Source: Chionis minor (Eukaryota > Chordata > Aves > Charadriiformes > Chionididae). From it: a stretch of DNA of 64,000 nt. The stretch is taken from assembly GCA_013398295.1 (NCBI GenBank), contig VZSF01009123.1, positions 601,956 to 665,955 of the forward strand, read 5' to 3'. How positions within the stretch are numbered: position 1 is the first letter of the stretch; every line of letters begins with the position of its first letter. Both the position numbers and the translations under genes were made by a program. Positions 1-12,787 of the stretch are shown piece by piece. The notes beneath the pieces were generated by a model, which made no database searches, was not told where the DNA came from, and saw only the letters and a list, made by a program, of their open reading frames with translations.

Positions 1-916
1 GTGGCTTAGGGAGTGCAACTCAGCATGCTCCGCCTTTATCAGGTTTGGGGGAACGTCCCAATTTGTCTCCTAAATCTAAGCCACCAAAGCAAGAGCCAGC
101 TGCTGCCTGTGGGAGGAGTGGGATGTGGCCATTCTGAGGACAGGGTGGCCGTGCAGCGATGAGAGGGTTCCCGTGCTGCGTTGTTCTGTCCTTCACTGGC
201 GCTGCTGACAGGTGTGGAAAGGACCAGAGGCCCCAGAGTCTGGCTGCCACCATAGAAAATAAATTTTGAATCATCCTTTAGTCCATTGTATTAGTGGGCG
301 TTCCTAAAGAAGTGTATGCAGGATGTTTGGAGGATTAAGCTTTCCCAGTTAACATCTCATTTTATTCTTTATCAGGTTAACCATTTAAAAATCTTATATT
401 TGCTGTACACACTTATCAATATCCTAATTAAAGAAAGCTATGTTTCACTAAAAGGAGTGACAGAAATAATTATTGTTTGTTCTTCTGAATTACATTTCCA
501 TGGGTAATGATCCAAAGCTGCAACATATTGTATGTTCCATAATCATTTGTAAGTCTAACTAATCATGATTAAAGAATATCCTATCACACTGAGTAGTTCC
601 TAAAACATCCTGCTCACATAATAGTTCATTTAGATAAAGGCACCAATGTGAATAATTTTAAAAATGAACAAATTGAATACTTTGCCTCTTGGCAACTGTG
701 GGTGGTGCTTACTTGCAAATAGAGCTGTGAGATACTTTATATTAAACTTCTTTATATTAAACTTCCACCTTACTAGAATAAATATGAAATGCCTAAAAGT
801 GCTAGAACAGTTATACACTTTAAGTCACTTTTTTTTAATTTTATGATTGATGTTTAAACCCAAGCTAGAAAGAATTTCAGTCAAATATCAAACTTGATTT
901 GTAAAATAGCTACAAA
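1..916. other. Intronic/non-coding stretch, GC-rich left edge
   Basis: No coding exon is recognisable. The first 260 bases are clearly more GC-rich than what follows and carry a perfect 9-bp inverted repeat (1-9 against 76-84), which might be the edge of an old transposon cut by the window or chance. From about 260 onward the sequence is AT-rich. By position it is inferred to be intron of MAN1A1. The short open frames here have no recognisable domain. Confidence 0.5.
735..764. repeat. Tandem duplication, 15 bp x 2
   Basis: The 15-mer CTTTATATTAAACTT occurs twice head-to-tail with no mismatch (735-749 and 750-764). This is a small local duplication, probably replication slippage, with no evident function. 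Confidence 0.9.
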
Positions 917-924
917 TCACCTCT

Positions 925-2175
925 GTGCCTGGCAAGATCATGGAGCAGATCCTCCTGGAATCTCTGCTAAGGCACACGGAAAATAAGGAGGTGACTGGAG
1001 ACAGCCAACATGGCTTCACCAAGGGCAAATCCTGCCTGACAAACTTGATGGCCTTCTACAACACTGCCACGAACTTGGTGGACAAAGGCAGAGCAACGGA
1101 CGTCATCTACCTGGACTTAAGCAAAGCATTTGACACTGTCCCGCATGACATCCTGGTCTCCAAATTGGAGAGTCACGGGTTCGATGAATGGACCACTCGG
1201 TGGATAAGGAACTGGCTGGATGGCCGCACTCAAAGGGTTGTGGTTAATGGGTCAATGTCCACGTGGCGGCCAGTGACGAGTGGTGTCCCGCAAGGGTCAG
1301 TACTGGGACCAGTGCTATTTAACATCTTTGTTGGAGACATGGACAGTGGGATCGAGTGCACCCTCAGCAAGTTTGCCGATGACACCAAGCTCGGTGGCGC
1401 GGTTGACACACTGGAGGGAAGGGATGCCATCCAGAGGGACCTGGACAGGCTTGAGAGGTGGGCTAATGCAAATGGCATGAAGTTCAACCAAGCCAAGTGC
1501 AGAGTCCTACACCTGGGACGTGGCAATCCCAGGCATAAATACAGGCTGGGCAGAGAATGGCTGGAGAGCAGCCCTGAGGAGAAGGACTTGGGAGTGCTCA
1601 TGGATGAGAAGCTCAACATGAGCCGGCAGTGCGCGCTGGCAGCCCAGAAAGCCAACCGTATCCTGGGTTGCATCAAAAGAAGCGTGGCCAGCAGGGCACG
1701 GGAGGTGATTCTCCCCCTCTACTCTGCGCTTGTGAGACCCCACCTGGAGTACTGTGTCCAGCTCTGGAGTCCTCAACATAGAAAGGACATCGAACTGTTG
1801 GAACAGGTCCAGCGAAGGGCCACTAAGATGATTAGAGGGATGGAGCACCTCTCCTGTGAGGACAGGCTGAGAGAGCTGGGGCTGTTCAGCCTGGAGAAGA
1901 GAAGGCTCCGGGGAGACCTGATAGCAGCCTTTCAGTATCTGAAGGGAGCCTACAGGAGAGCTGGAAAGGGACTCTTTGTCAGGAAGTCTAGTGATAGGAC
2001 AAGGGGTAATGGTTTTAAATTGGAAGAGGGGAGATTTAGATTAGATATTAGGAAGAAGTTCTTTACTGTGAGGGTGGTGAGGCACTGGAACAGGTTACCC
2101 AGGGAAGTTGTGGAGGCCCCATCCCTGGAAGTGTTTAAGGCCAGGCTGGATGGGGCTTTGAGCAACCTGCTGTAG
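925..2175 (+). pseudogene. CR1 ORF2 C-terminal fragment (reverse transcriptase), uninterrupted
   Basis: A 416-codon open frame encoding the reverse transcriptase and C-terminal part of CR1 ORF2. The full ORF2 also has an N-terminal endonuclease, which is missing here, so this copy cannot retrotranspose itself. Visible motifs: [12 protein letters not shown] at residues 63-74 (first catalytic Asp at 64), [11 protein letters not shown] at 119-129, and the FADD box at 150-153 with the two catalytic aspartates. The C-terminal region carries [18 protein letters not shown], typical of the CR1 clade, and ends at TAG (2173-2175). The frame is entered at a GTG (925), so there is no true start; the ORF is defined by truncation. 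The lack of frameshifts or stops over 1.25 kb is notable for a neutral intronic copy. Expression is unlikely except as part of the host pre-mRNA. Confidence 0.93.
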
Positions 2176-2246
2176 TGAGAGGTGTCCGTGCCCACGGCAG
2201 GGGGGTTGGAACTTGATGATCTTTAAGGTCCCTTCCAACTCTAACC

Positions 2247-2262
2247 ATTCTATGATTCTATG
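2247..2262 (+). repeat. CR1 3'-terminal octamer repeat (ATTCTATG x2)
   Basis: Two exact tandem copies of the octamer mark the end of the CR1 insertion. In this family the 3' tail is the recognition site for the element's own reverse transcriptase. It defines the right boundary of the element. Confidence 0.95.
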
Positions 2263-4618
2263 AAGTACGAGAAAATTTGATTTCAAGTTCAGTAACCTTT
2301 TAAGGACTGCTTTTTTTTCTTTTCCTTTAAGTTCTTCATAGTAACATTACATGTGAGTGCTTCCCTGGTATTTTTCCATGAGTCAATGGCTGTAAGGGAT
2401 TTATTAAAAATAAACCTGAATCCTTTAAAGCAGTGCTAGTATTGATTTTTTGTTTGTTTATTTGTATGAAAGCATCTGGAGGAGCCTGTAATATGATAAG
2501 TTTAAGCCATAGGAACAGGACAGATTTATTTGCAAACTTTCTTGATTGTTTTATTTAAATTGAACCTGAATTCATTAGTAGACATACATTCCTTTTCTAA
2601 GCAACTCAGTATGTGACAGTTTTTGGTTTTATACTGGAAAATAAAATGTCTAGTAAGGGAGAGATTTGTTTTACAAATGCTTTGTGGCACTTTACTAGTC
2701 TGATGCAAAATTCCAGTATACCAAGGGTCAGCAGTACTGCATGCAAGATTCCTTGTTTTGCAGACCCAGATGTTTTTGATTCCTCTTGCTTAAAGCACTC
2801 TTCCAAATGTAGTCATATAAGGAGGTAATTTGTTCACTTTTGGAGGAGGATAACACTGTGTCCTCTAACAGCAGCTAAGACCTTTCTTGGAATTCATGGA
2901 GATGACAAACATTACTTCTGAACACTGTAATCTTCACTGTTGGGAATAACTGTGATACTGGTGCTGAAAGTCATGGTAAGTGTATGGCACTGCTTGTAGA
3001 GAATATACAACCCTATATACTGATCTGACTAGCTTTTCTGGTTTACTGATAATCTGGTTCTTATAGGTACTGCTGAAGCTGTGGTAAATAAGGAGACTGT
3101 TTCACTTGAAGGTTGGTTCCGCAGTCAGGGATACATTGCATAGGCAGAAATAGAAGGAGCTTTTAATAATTACTGTTTGTATGAGTAGCAAAAAAGTAAA
3201 TCCCAAATACTCTAAAGTGACTAAGGAGCGCTTGAGTTTCAGATCCAGCTAGTAAGTTCCCAGATTCCTTTGAAACTCTTCAATTTTTTGAATAGAATAA
3301 TTCCCCCCCCCCCCCATTTAAAATATTTTGGATTCAGCAGCTGTTCCTTGCTGCATAATATAACCTCCTCTTTTCTAGGACTAAAGATAGTTATCTTCAC
3401 TGGAGGAAGACAAAATAAAGTTGATAATGATGTTCATATTGCCATTTCTCTATACAGCATGAAGCAGAAATCAAGAGCTTTCTGGGGGGATTTTATTAAT
3501 TTTTATTTTTACTCTGGCAGAATATCCTGTTTGAAGGAACATTAATGTATCCTGATCAGGATGAAGGAATAAAAAAAACTACAACACTGTTCTTCATGAT
3601 AATAAATATTGGACTTTCTGGGTTTCATGTGTTACTCCCTACCAACTGTTAATTTGAAGTAAAAAAGAAAAAAACGAAGGGGAAAAAAAAGAGTAATGAC
3701 ATATCACCTAATTAGTTTATATCTGCATTTAGAATAGGAGTTGCAGTACTGCTATTCAGCCTCACTTGATGATCTTGGCCTCCTGTCTGACTTCAGACCT
3801 AATCATTGCCCGTTTAAAGAAACCATCCATCAGTGATGGTACTGCTGTCTTATTAATGAGGACCAGACATGAAATAATGATGCAGATACTATTGATCTAG
3901 AGCTGCCTTTGCCAGGCTGACCACAAAACATTGGTGACTTCATATAGTGCTAAGATTTTCTCCAGAATTTAGCTGTAGCTGTTTTTATCTGTCTCTCCCT
4001 CTCTTGTAGAGGTCTCCATTCATAGAGGATATTTAAATTCCATAAACACAAAAAAATATAATTCATCATTTGGCAATCTTGAATAGTGGGAGGATGAAGT
4101 TTGTCACCTATACAAAGGTATCATCCTGTTTCTGCAAATCAGGAATGTATGTTCCTGTATAGATGCCTTGGGGATCTTATCTCACCAGTGTGAGAATTGA
4201 CCTCATGTTTTATCTCCCACTTCCTTTCACTTCACTTGACACTAATTAACAAGAGGACTTTTCCTTTTATGTCTTGGAAGCTTGATTTCTAATGCTGTTT
4301 GAAGCTCCAGGCACACTGTATCAGCTTGATTGCTTCTGTGTGAATGCCGCTTAACTCCTCCTTAAGCATCTTCACAGACTGGCAGTAGAATTCCCTGTTT
4401 GGTAGAAACCAGAAGACTGCAATTGCCTGTAGTTTTCTGCAGCCCTGTTTTCAGATTTGGGTCCTGTGTGCCACCTACCATCCATCTGCTGCCGCTTTAA
4501 GTGATACATCAGTACTTCAGTGGTGTCCTGGTTTAGTTCCTTTAGAGCTCTGAAATGATCTTGATGATTTGTTTCATTTTTATTAATTTATGATTTTTTT
4601 TTTTAAACTTCCATATTT
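2263..4618. other. Intronic sequence, no gene seen
   Basis: AT-rich non-coding DNA. It holds a C13 homopolymer (3303-3315) and A-rich patches near 3660-3690. The open frames are short and show no recognisable domain. Inferred intron of MAN1A1. Confidence 0.5.
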
Positions 4619-4690
4619 CATAGAATCCTCATTTTAGTCAGCTTGGAAGGGACCTCAAGAGGTCATCTAGTCCAGCCTCAGTATCGGGAC
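4619..4690 (-). mobile_element. CR1 3'-end remnant, minus strand
   Basis: Read on the plus strand the segment runs CATAGAATCC, then TTGGAAGGGACCTCAAGAGG and TCATCTAGTCCAGCCTC. This is the reverse complement of a CR1 tail (octamer, then the TCCAA/GGTCCCTTCC block). It is diverged, and only the terminal 70 or so bases are clear. It may extend further right toward 4770, but I cannot align that part by eye. Confidence 0.75.
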
Positions 4691-7600
4691 AGTGCATTAG
4701 GCTTGTCCTTTTAAGAATCTCCTAGCACGGGAACCTGTCTTGGCTCTCCAAGACAACACTGGGCTAAATTCAGCTTTTCTGCAATGGCTTTGTTTTATGC
4801 ACTGTGCTCTTTTACACAGTCATGTCTTAGTTATTCCTCCTGGCTCTCTTCATGTTTCTTTTTTTTTGTTTTGTTTTTTAACTTTAAAAAACTTTAAAAA
4901 CTACTTGTAGCCTGGTTTAATAGTTTTCCATTTAACTTGTCAGCCATTGTCAGTTTCTGTATTCCTTAGTTGGACTTTAATTTACTTTTGCTTTTAATTA
5001 CCTCCCTTACAGTCACACCAGAAGAAGATAGAAGTCATCTGAGCCTTTTGATTTGAGAATCTTGTGGCTCTGAACCTCATCTTTTATCCTCTAGGTCTGT
5101 TCTGTTTGAGGTAGGGGGAGAGCATCTGTTGTTCTTTTCAGCGGCCAGTAAGGCCCAAACCATAACAAGGTCATCTCCGAGCATTTTACCCATTTGGCTG
5201 TTCCTTTTTAAGTTCATTTCAGCCGGTTGTCTTGATTCTTTTTCCAGGCTTAAACATTGCCAAAGTCAGCCTTTTGTTTGTAATAGTGTGTTGAATTGGA
5301 GCACGTGGCCCCTGTTAGACAGTAATACGTCAAACTAAGTCAAGAGCTACTTTTTCTCTTATAGACTCTGAGTTTCTGCAAGAAGCTGTCATTACAGGGT
5401 ATAAAAGCGTGGTTTATATCCGCTCTGATGTAGCACTTAACAGCCTACTCAGGGACAGAGAAGGATTTAAAATCTCCCGTTTCCCACAATCACAGTCTGT
5501 AATCTCCATTAGTATTTCAGTCTCTTCACCACCTCTAATAGACCTGACACTGTTCTCTTTCTGTGCTAGCTGCATCAAAATGTACTACAGCATCCCTGTG
5601 GATTCACATCCTGGAGATAACCTTGACTCCTAAGATTTTCTTTGATGTAGACTGTTCTTCTGCTGTGCCAAGCAGCCTGCTCTTCAGTCTCCTCTTTCTG
5701 TCTCTTAAGTTCCTGCAGTGCAATTATACTGTCGCTGTTGATGAAACCCATCTCTGTACAAACGGGTTCCCTGTACTTGAGAAGCTTCCTCCATTCCTGA
5801 TACTTCTGTCCCCTTTCTCCCAGTGCCACTTGCTCAGCTGCTCTGTACAACTCTGCCTCTCAAGCTGGCCTCAACGTAATGCTGAGGAGATGTCAAAGAA
5901 TGGTAACAGAGATGCTGATTTTCAGTCTTGCCCTTAATTCAAATTTCTTGGTTTTCTTTCTTTTCCCCCTCTGCTTTGGAGTTCCTGATACCGTGACTGG
6001 GAACTTTTACTTGGCTTGAAGTACCTGGAGCCTTGTGGAGCCTCTGCCACCTGTACACCAGGCATGCGATCAGCTGCCATTACCAACAATTTTTGTGCCT
6101 AATCATAAAGGCCCTCAGGCTACTCTACTAATGTAAAGTGAAAATAGTGGCAATTTACGTTAATTCAGTGAATTGCTGTCTGCTGGAGTTCAGCAGTGGG
6201 TATGTTTCTCTGTCAGATGTCTGTCATCAGCATGAATATCCACAGCAGGGGGACAGAGCAGCTATGGTGACAGCCTGCTGCAGCTCCTGTAACTAAGCCT
6301 ACTATGAAACCAGGAGCCAGAGCCCTGATTTTGGTCTGAGAAACATGGGTTTAGAACTCCAACCTGTACATAACCGCATTCTTCACTAAAAGTGGTTTCC
6401 CTATAGCATAACTGAAAGGAGTTTGTTTGGGGAGGTTTTTTTTTCAAAATAACAAAAAAATTTGGTTGGTCCCATGGCAAACTTACTTGATATGTTTTTG
6501 TGTTTATGTGTTGACTTTCTAAATAACTAAACCAAAAAGCTTTACTGCGCATTACATTAATTTTAACTAAAATCCCTGCTCACCTCTGGGCTGCTATAGC
6601 CTGATGCTAAAGCTGGTAAACTATTAGAAAGGAGAATGGATGATAATGAGAGCTAAGTAATATCTGATTGTGATTGTAACAGCTGGTGTGTTTGACATGA
6701 GCTTGTGAGCTATATTATTAAGTAGAATTCAAGCAGCTGAGAGGGAGCTGGTTTGTTTGTTCTGAGGATTTGGCTCTCAACCAGCTCCTGCAGTTTCACT
6801 TGATTGTGGTTCTACAGAACAGTTGGAGAGGGCATGTCTACCAGAAACGCTAGTGTGGGTGCTTTCCTTTTGAGCAGCAACTCTAGATAGACCTGAAGGA
6901 AGAATTCTTTACATGTGGTTTAATATCCTATGCAGAAGAAATGATATGCTGTTAACAGTCCTCCCAGAGTTGCCCTGCATCTGCAAAGGAATTCAGTCTC
7001 CCAAGACATTTCTCTCTTTTGTTTATCTCAGTATTCAGTTCTGTCATTTTGCAGCACCAAATGCAATTGCAACAAGACAGAATAAAAGGAGAGTAAAAAC
7101 ATATTACCCGAAGAGTTAGTGGGATTGGACTGTTATGCAAATTTAATAGAAAATGTACAACATATGGTTAAATACAGGGTTCTGTGGAGCCATTTACAAG
7201 CAGTGTTGAGATTGTTGCAAATATACTATCCATATCTAGAGAATAATCCTTATGTATAATTTTACAGCTGAGAATTTGACTTATTTCTGCAAATGAAAGC
7301 AACATAGAAATATCTGAAGTCAGTCCTGAAAGTGGGAATAGCTCAGCATTAGTTTATCCTCCTTTAATTCCAGGCTATATAAAATATTTCGGGGAAAGTA
7401 TATTCTCTGTGTGGATGAATTGTAAAACTTCAGTTAGGTGATAAGTAATAAATATTACTGAATCATTGTACTGATTCCCCCCTCCCCCCACCCCACCCCC
7501 CGCAAAAAAAAGAAAGTACAAGTGAAAATAGTGTGTACCTGCATTTTACTGTGGGCATTGAGTAACTCTTTATTTCTTCATCTAAAACTTTCACAACATT

Positions 7601-10600
7601 TAGCTAGTTTATGTAAGATTCCATTTTGTGCTTTGTCTCTATAGATAATCTGATTCAGAGGTTATTTTTCATTAAGTTTGGAGCTAGGCAGATGATAATG
7701 TCCTCTCCTTGTTAGCTTAGAGAAGATAAAAGCATAAACCATCCAGTAGATTCCTTAGGTTTTCCTTCGGTTGACAGAGGTTCTGTTTGACAGAACTACT
7801 AAGGTTCCCAAATCTGAAGAATCCTTTTACTTTCGTATCTTTTTGCAAAAATTTAAATTGCTTCTATGGAAGACTCTGTAAGCATGAATTAATTCTAAGT
7901 ATTTTAAATACAAATCAAGTGAATAGAAGTTTATGATGAAACTGGGAAAGTTCCTCATCCAATTTGCTGTTCCAAGGATCAGATTAGAGAGTCGTTACAA
8001 AACACCACTTTGTGCCGTGTACAAGTCCTGCTGCTTCAAGCTAACTGAAAATCATTGAGAAAATTGAATGCCTGAAATCAGAAGCAGACATCATTGCTGT
8101 TCTTGCATGCCCTTCATGCCTCCAGCAATAGGAACAGATAATGGCATCTTTGCTGCAGAAGAAACGAATATCCTTTTAGTTTCCCTTGGATTTAGCAATA
8201 CATCTTGCTCAGCAGATCAAATCTGAAAGAGACGCAAACAAGGTTCAATGGCTTTAACTTAGCATGAACTCTTGGGATCAATTTATGGAGAGTGCTAATT
8301 GGCCTGTATATTTTTTGGCAGGATCTATTGCTTCTGCTTTTCAAACAACAGGTACCTAGGAGATTTTACAGGAAAGATAAGGAGGGAACGTTTTACCAAA
8401 TCTTTTGGAAATTGCAGGAATCCACATGCTATTTGCGTGCCATTTGTTTGTAAAAATGCAACAGTTGAATAATGTTGATAAATGTTGTGGTTGATAAATG
8501 AGTGCTGTTCCTGCCTCTCCTGTGCCAAAAGCTTGCCTCTGCCATATGCAGACTGTGTTTGCACCCTATGTGCAAATGATTGAGAAGGAATTTGGAAAAG
8601 ATGTTCACATGAAAAATCCTGTGCCGCTTCCAGCACAACGGATGCCAAGGGGAATTTGGGGTTTTGGCAGGTGTTTGCCCCTAAATGGAGCTGTCATGAA
8701 GCATTTGAAAGACAAATCTTTGTTTTCCTCAAATTAGTGACTATAAGGGCTCATTTTGCATAGGGCTAAGTGCTCAGAAATGGGCAAACCACAAACTTTT
8801 TTTATGCCAAAGACCAGGAAGAGGGTGAGCAAAATCAGTTCCATGAGGATTTGAAAAGTGAAAAAGAGTAGTAGTATGTAGTGCCAGTGTTTTATATAAA
8901 TCTTACTTTCTTTCCTTGAGTAAAAATAGTTTAGGATGTATTGAACCAGCAGATACAGTTTCTTAGCTTACTGTTTACTTTGCAAGTCTTTTGTCAACAA
9001 GTAATGTACTTCTGTATTCCCATAGTTGTTAGCTGGTCAGCTATCTTACTGTTTAATTTTCTAGTAAAGTGTAAGATATGAAAGAGGTCAGGATATGATA
9101 AGATATTCTGAAGAACTTGAATTTTGTTTGATATGTTCAGCTCTGATATTCTTCACTCAACACCTTTGTTTGCTTACATTAAGCCACCTGACCTTGATAA
9201 CTCCTTCAAATAGTAGATAATTAAGACAGTACAGTGTGAGGGGACTCTTGTCATTCAGCTACATGAAGGCTCAAAAGCTTATTTTAACATCCTAAAAAAC
9301 CAACCTTATGTAAACTGACAAAAGTCTAAAGCAAACAAGGAAGATCATTCCAGCAGCAGTGTTACTGGAGTAGAGTCAACCTTCAATTAACAGGAAACAA
9401 TCAAGGGCCAGTTCCATTGTTAATTGTGATTCAATGGCATTGAACTACCGAGAAGGCTCTGTAACTACTTAATCTGAAGAACTCTATATGTCTGGTTTGT
9501 TTCTTTTCTTCAGCCTTTAGGCAGTCATCTGTTTTGCAGGCTAAGCAAAATAACCACGCTGGTTGTTTTTGGAAGCTGGTTCAGCCAAGTTAGTGCTTTA
9601 AAGTCGTGTTGTCCCTTGGGGAGCAAGTTGTCCTTAATTTTTGCAAGCATGACTAGATAATTTTACAGCCCAGTAGATCCTCAGGATCATCATGTGAAAA
9701 GGATATGCTGTGAATTTCATTCTCTTCCATTTTTCTTTGAAGACTCTTTTTTGTTTTCTTCAAACCAACAGCTGCAGAACAAAGTCAGCAGCTCACAATG
9801 CTGTTTCTTAAAAGACGCTATTTTCCCCAACTTGTTCTTAAAAACACTATTCATAGTATACAGACAATTTCAATCTTTTTTCCTTTTATCATGCAAAACC
9901 AGTGAATAACTCAAACCTTCTCATCAGCATTTGCTGCTTGTAGGGTGTCTCTTACAAACATCATTCAGTCTGCGCTCAGTCTTTTCTATCCATAGTTGCT
10001 TTTATTTCCGTTTATATTTGAGAGGGAAGAACAAATAATCTTCCTGATTTCAGGCAAGATCAATAGGTGTTGAGGTGCTCTGCGCAAACATTGCCACACT
10101 GCTGCAGGAGACTATGGGGATGGTACTCAGCACATCTAGGCAGACTTACTCCGACGTTAAATGCCGTCAGCCTTTCTGATTTGCTTGAAGGTTGTGTGTT
10201 AAGGTAACGTGGTTATTAACTGATCCAAACCCAAAAGTAAAGATTTACTGAGATAGTGAGAAGAACTCCTTGCTCAACCTGTTTTCTCTTGATGGACTGT
10301 GACAGTTGGTGATAGAAGTAATGAGTGTAGCTGGTGCTAAGATACCCCTTTTCTAAATCGTACTTTTAAGACCTTTTTTATATCTACTTCCAATTTGAAA
10401 TTACAGGTAAGGTACTGCAGATTTTAAATTTACATACCATTAAATATAAAAATAATTTAGAGAAACCTGAAAAGTATTCTCTCTAGGAATGGCTAAGTGA
10501 AGTGTTCAGTCAAACAATAAAATAAAACACTAAAGCCATGTCATGAGTTTTGGTAAAAACAGCGTTTGCATGACTCTCGTGTCTTTTTTCCTTCCCTCTT

Positions 10601-12573
10601 GTTTCAAGTGGGGGAATGAAAAGCAATGTAACAATACCTATATATGCTAATATGCATATTTGAAATATTTATGAATACTTCTAACCATTATTTCCTCCAA
10701 ATACACACTGCATTCAAAAACAATGTTAATCTTTGGAGAGAACATCTTATGGGTGCTTAATTATAGGAATGATTTTGAGGTTTAACTGTAAAAAAAACTG
10801 TTGACTGCAGGGAATTCAGAGAAGCAGTTGAATTGCTCATAAATTTATTACTTGCTGGCAACACTGCTCTTCAGTGAGAGCACTTGTTTCTGACTCTTAA
10901 GAATTGGAAATGTCTGCTTGCCTCCTTATATTTTAGTCACTTTAGTTTTATGGCTTGTCCAGTAAGAGAAATAGTCTTACAGTAAACAGAAAGGAATTGA
11001 ATTAGTCTGCCTGATGATTTAACTTACAACATAAAAGCAGCTTCTTAAATCACAGTTCTTCTCTCTTGAAGCCTGCCATTTGGCTTACATAAAAGAACTA
11101 CAAAAAAGTTCACATTTCTTATATTTAATTTAAGGAAAATACACAGGCACTTTATTTAGGCTCATTTTGGATGTGCCCATTATTCATCAGACAAGTCAGT
11201 GACTATTATCTTTCAGGAAATCTCGACAATAAGAAAGAAGGCACTCAGTTACGAAACCTTCATCTTTACCTGCTGTACAAAAGATGATTTTTTTCTTGTT
11301 ACATTACTTATATAAAAAGCCAACTAGGTGGTGTGTCAGAGGCCTTGTGGAGGAAGGAACCTACAGAGCACACTAAATTTTAATGTGTTCTTCTCCCCTG
11401 AAAAATAACTTCTTAGGAACGGCATCATGAGGGCCACTGCTCGCGTTACAAAAGTCACCTGTCATGGAGTCAAGCCAGGCTGTTTGCATAGTTGCAAATC
11501 CAAGCTGAATTTACCCAAATAGCACCTTCTCAATCCCATTGTTTTTAATGGAATTTACCAAAGCAAATGAAAGAAGTAGTTTCTATGATGTTAGCGGTTG
11601 TGACAGTCATCAGTATTTACTTGTGATCTGCAAAACCACTGAAACATTAGGGGTGGAACAGATAAAACTCTTGGTTCCTTTTCCTTAGATACAAAGGGGA
11701 AACGGAAGTAGTCTGTAGCTGCTGCTGCCAGAGAAAGATCAGTGAGAGAGTCTGATGATCAAATGGCTTGTTCCTAAGTGATCCATGCTGTAAATCTAAC
11801 AGAGGGACAGTTGGCACTGTCTTTGTACTTGTGATCATTTTATTTGTTAAGATATTTATGATGTTTCCAGTATCTGAGATCACAAAATCTGGAAATCCCT
11901 GTCAACTTCAATCCTAGTATTAAAAGAAGCACTTTACTATTTAAACACGTGACAGCCTTAATATACAACATTAATTTTCAGTGAATGCTCATTATATTTG
12001 ATACATGTTTAAAGAGTAGAAGAAACACTCTAAAAGTAGGTTTTAATTTATTCTTCTTGTATCCACAAACACGTGAAATTAATGGTAAGTGGAATTTCCC
12101 ATGCATGAAGAGGAACAGAGGATCTCTGGTAAAGGACATTAGAGTAAACTTTAATGCAAATAAGACTCCTTAAGCTTTTTGTTAATGAAGACTATGTAAA
12201 GCCTGGAACTCTATAATTCTGTGCCCAACATCATGACTTGTTTTTAAAACTTCGGAATTCAAACTTGTCAGTGTGGATTCCCGTTCGGCTTTGTTCCTTC
12301 CCCTAATCCTTTTGTCATCTGTGTTACAAGTAGTTAGCTAGTTATTAGTTGTTCTTACTGTTGTTGTTGTTATTATTAGTTTACTGCTTGCTTCTTTCTA
12401 AAGCAAGCCACTACTACCTTACAAGAGGAGAGTCTTGTTGATAAATAGTTTGTTCCAGTGTCTACTGAAGCTATAGCTTGGACAAAAGTCACTTAGGACT
12501 ATACTATGATACTGCCCCATATGTGCCCTAGTGCTCTGCCACAATATATGTATAACTTTTATGTAAAACTGTC
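4691..12573. other. Intronic sequence, no gene recognised
   Basis: About 7.9 kb of mostly AT-rich non-coding DNA. A C-rich run lies near 7478-7501. Open frames on both strands are under 125 codons. The only one that looks protein-like by composition is the minus-strand frame at 5575-5850, described separately. I looked here for the MAN1A1 exon preceding exon A and did not find it. Confidence 0.5.
5575..5850 (-). other. Unrecognised minus-strand open frame, charged composition
   Basis: A 91-codon open frame with no ATG at its 5' end (it opens on TTG just after a TGA). The peptide is hydrophilic and rich in Glu, Lys, Arg and Gln, with a helix-like central stretch (QELKRQKEETEEQ). No family is recognised and no splice sites frame it clearly. 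The pyrimidine-rich plus strand would by itself yield a charged minus-strand peptide, so chance is the leading explanation; an old retrocopy or repeat-derived ORF is the alternative. Confidence 0.2.
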
Positions 12574-12787
12574 AGCAGAAACTGAAACACAAGAGGTTCC
12601 CCCAGAACATCAGGAAATGTGTGAGGGTGACCCAGTACTGCCCAGGTTGCCCAGAGAGATTGTTGAGTCTCCATCCTTGGAGGTATTCAGAAACCATCTG
12701 GACAGAGTCCTGGGCAACCTGCCGTGGATGGCCTTGCTTGAGATGGGGGGTTGAACCAGATGACTTTCCAGCCGCAGCCATTCTGTG
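12574..12787 (+). mobile_element. CR1 3'-end fragment, older copy, plus strand
   Basis: The region encodes in one frame the CR1 ORF2 C-terminal signature LPREIVESPSLEVFRNHLD, comparable with [19 protein letters not shown] in the copy at 917-2262. It ends with a degenerate tail (GGGGGGTTGAACCAGATGACTTTCCAG) and one octamer variant, ATTCTGTG, at 12780-12787. A block just upstream of LPRE is deleted relative to other CR1s: the basic helix runs almost directly into it. Mutated and 5'-truncated, it belongs to a different CR1 subfamily from the young copy (ATTCTGTG rather than ATTCTATG). Confidence 0.88.

Larger units (their letters stand above)
917..2262 (+). mobile_element. CR1 LINE retrotransposon, 5'-truncated
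   Basis: A sense-strand CR1 (chicken repeat 1) non-LTR retrotransposon of about 1.35 kb. Homology starts abruptly near 917, inside the reverse transcriptase ORF, where the family motif leading into PGKIMEQ begins; an in-frame TAG lies just upstream at 907-909. This is the usual CR1 5' truncation from incomplete reverse transcription. The 3' end has a short UTR after the stop codon, a GGTCCCTTCCAAC-type tail segment and two perfect copies of ATTCTATG (2247-2262), the diagnostic 3' octamer used by CR1 in place of a poly-A tail. The open reading frame suggests a fairly young insertion. The tail resembles the CR1-J-like group as I recall it; the subfamily is not certain. Confidence 0.95.

Noticed and set aside
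1230..1848. Minus-strand open frames of 148 and 113 codons inside the CR1
   Set aside because: They are antisense shadows of the CR1 reverse transcriptase frame, with no domain of their own.
11195..11240. Possible MAN1A1 exon preceding exon A, because one frame reads DYYLSG, like the expected YYLSGEE end of that exon
   Set aside because: The upstream residues do not match the conserved IRF.GGLL segment, there is no GEE ending, and there is no donor at the expected place. Chance match.
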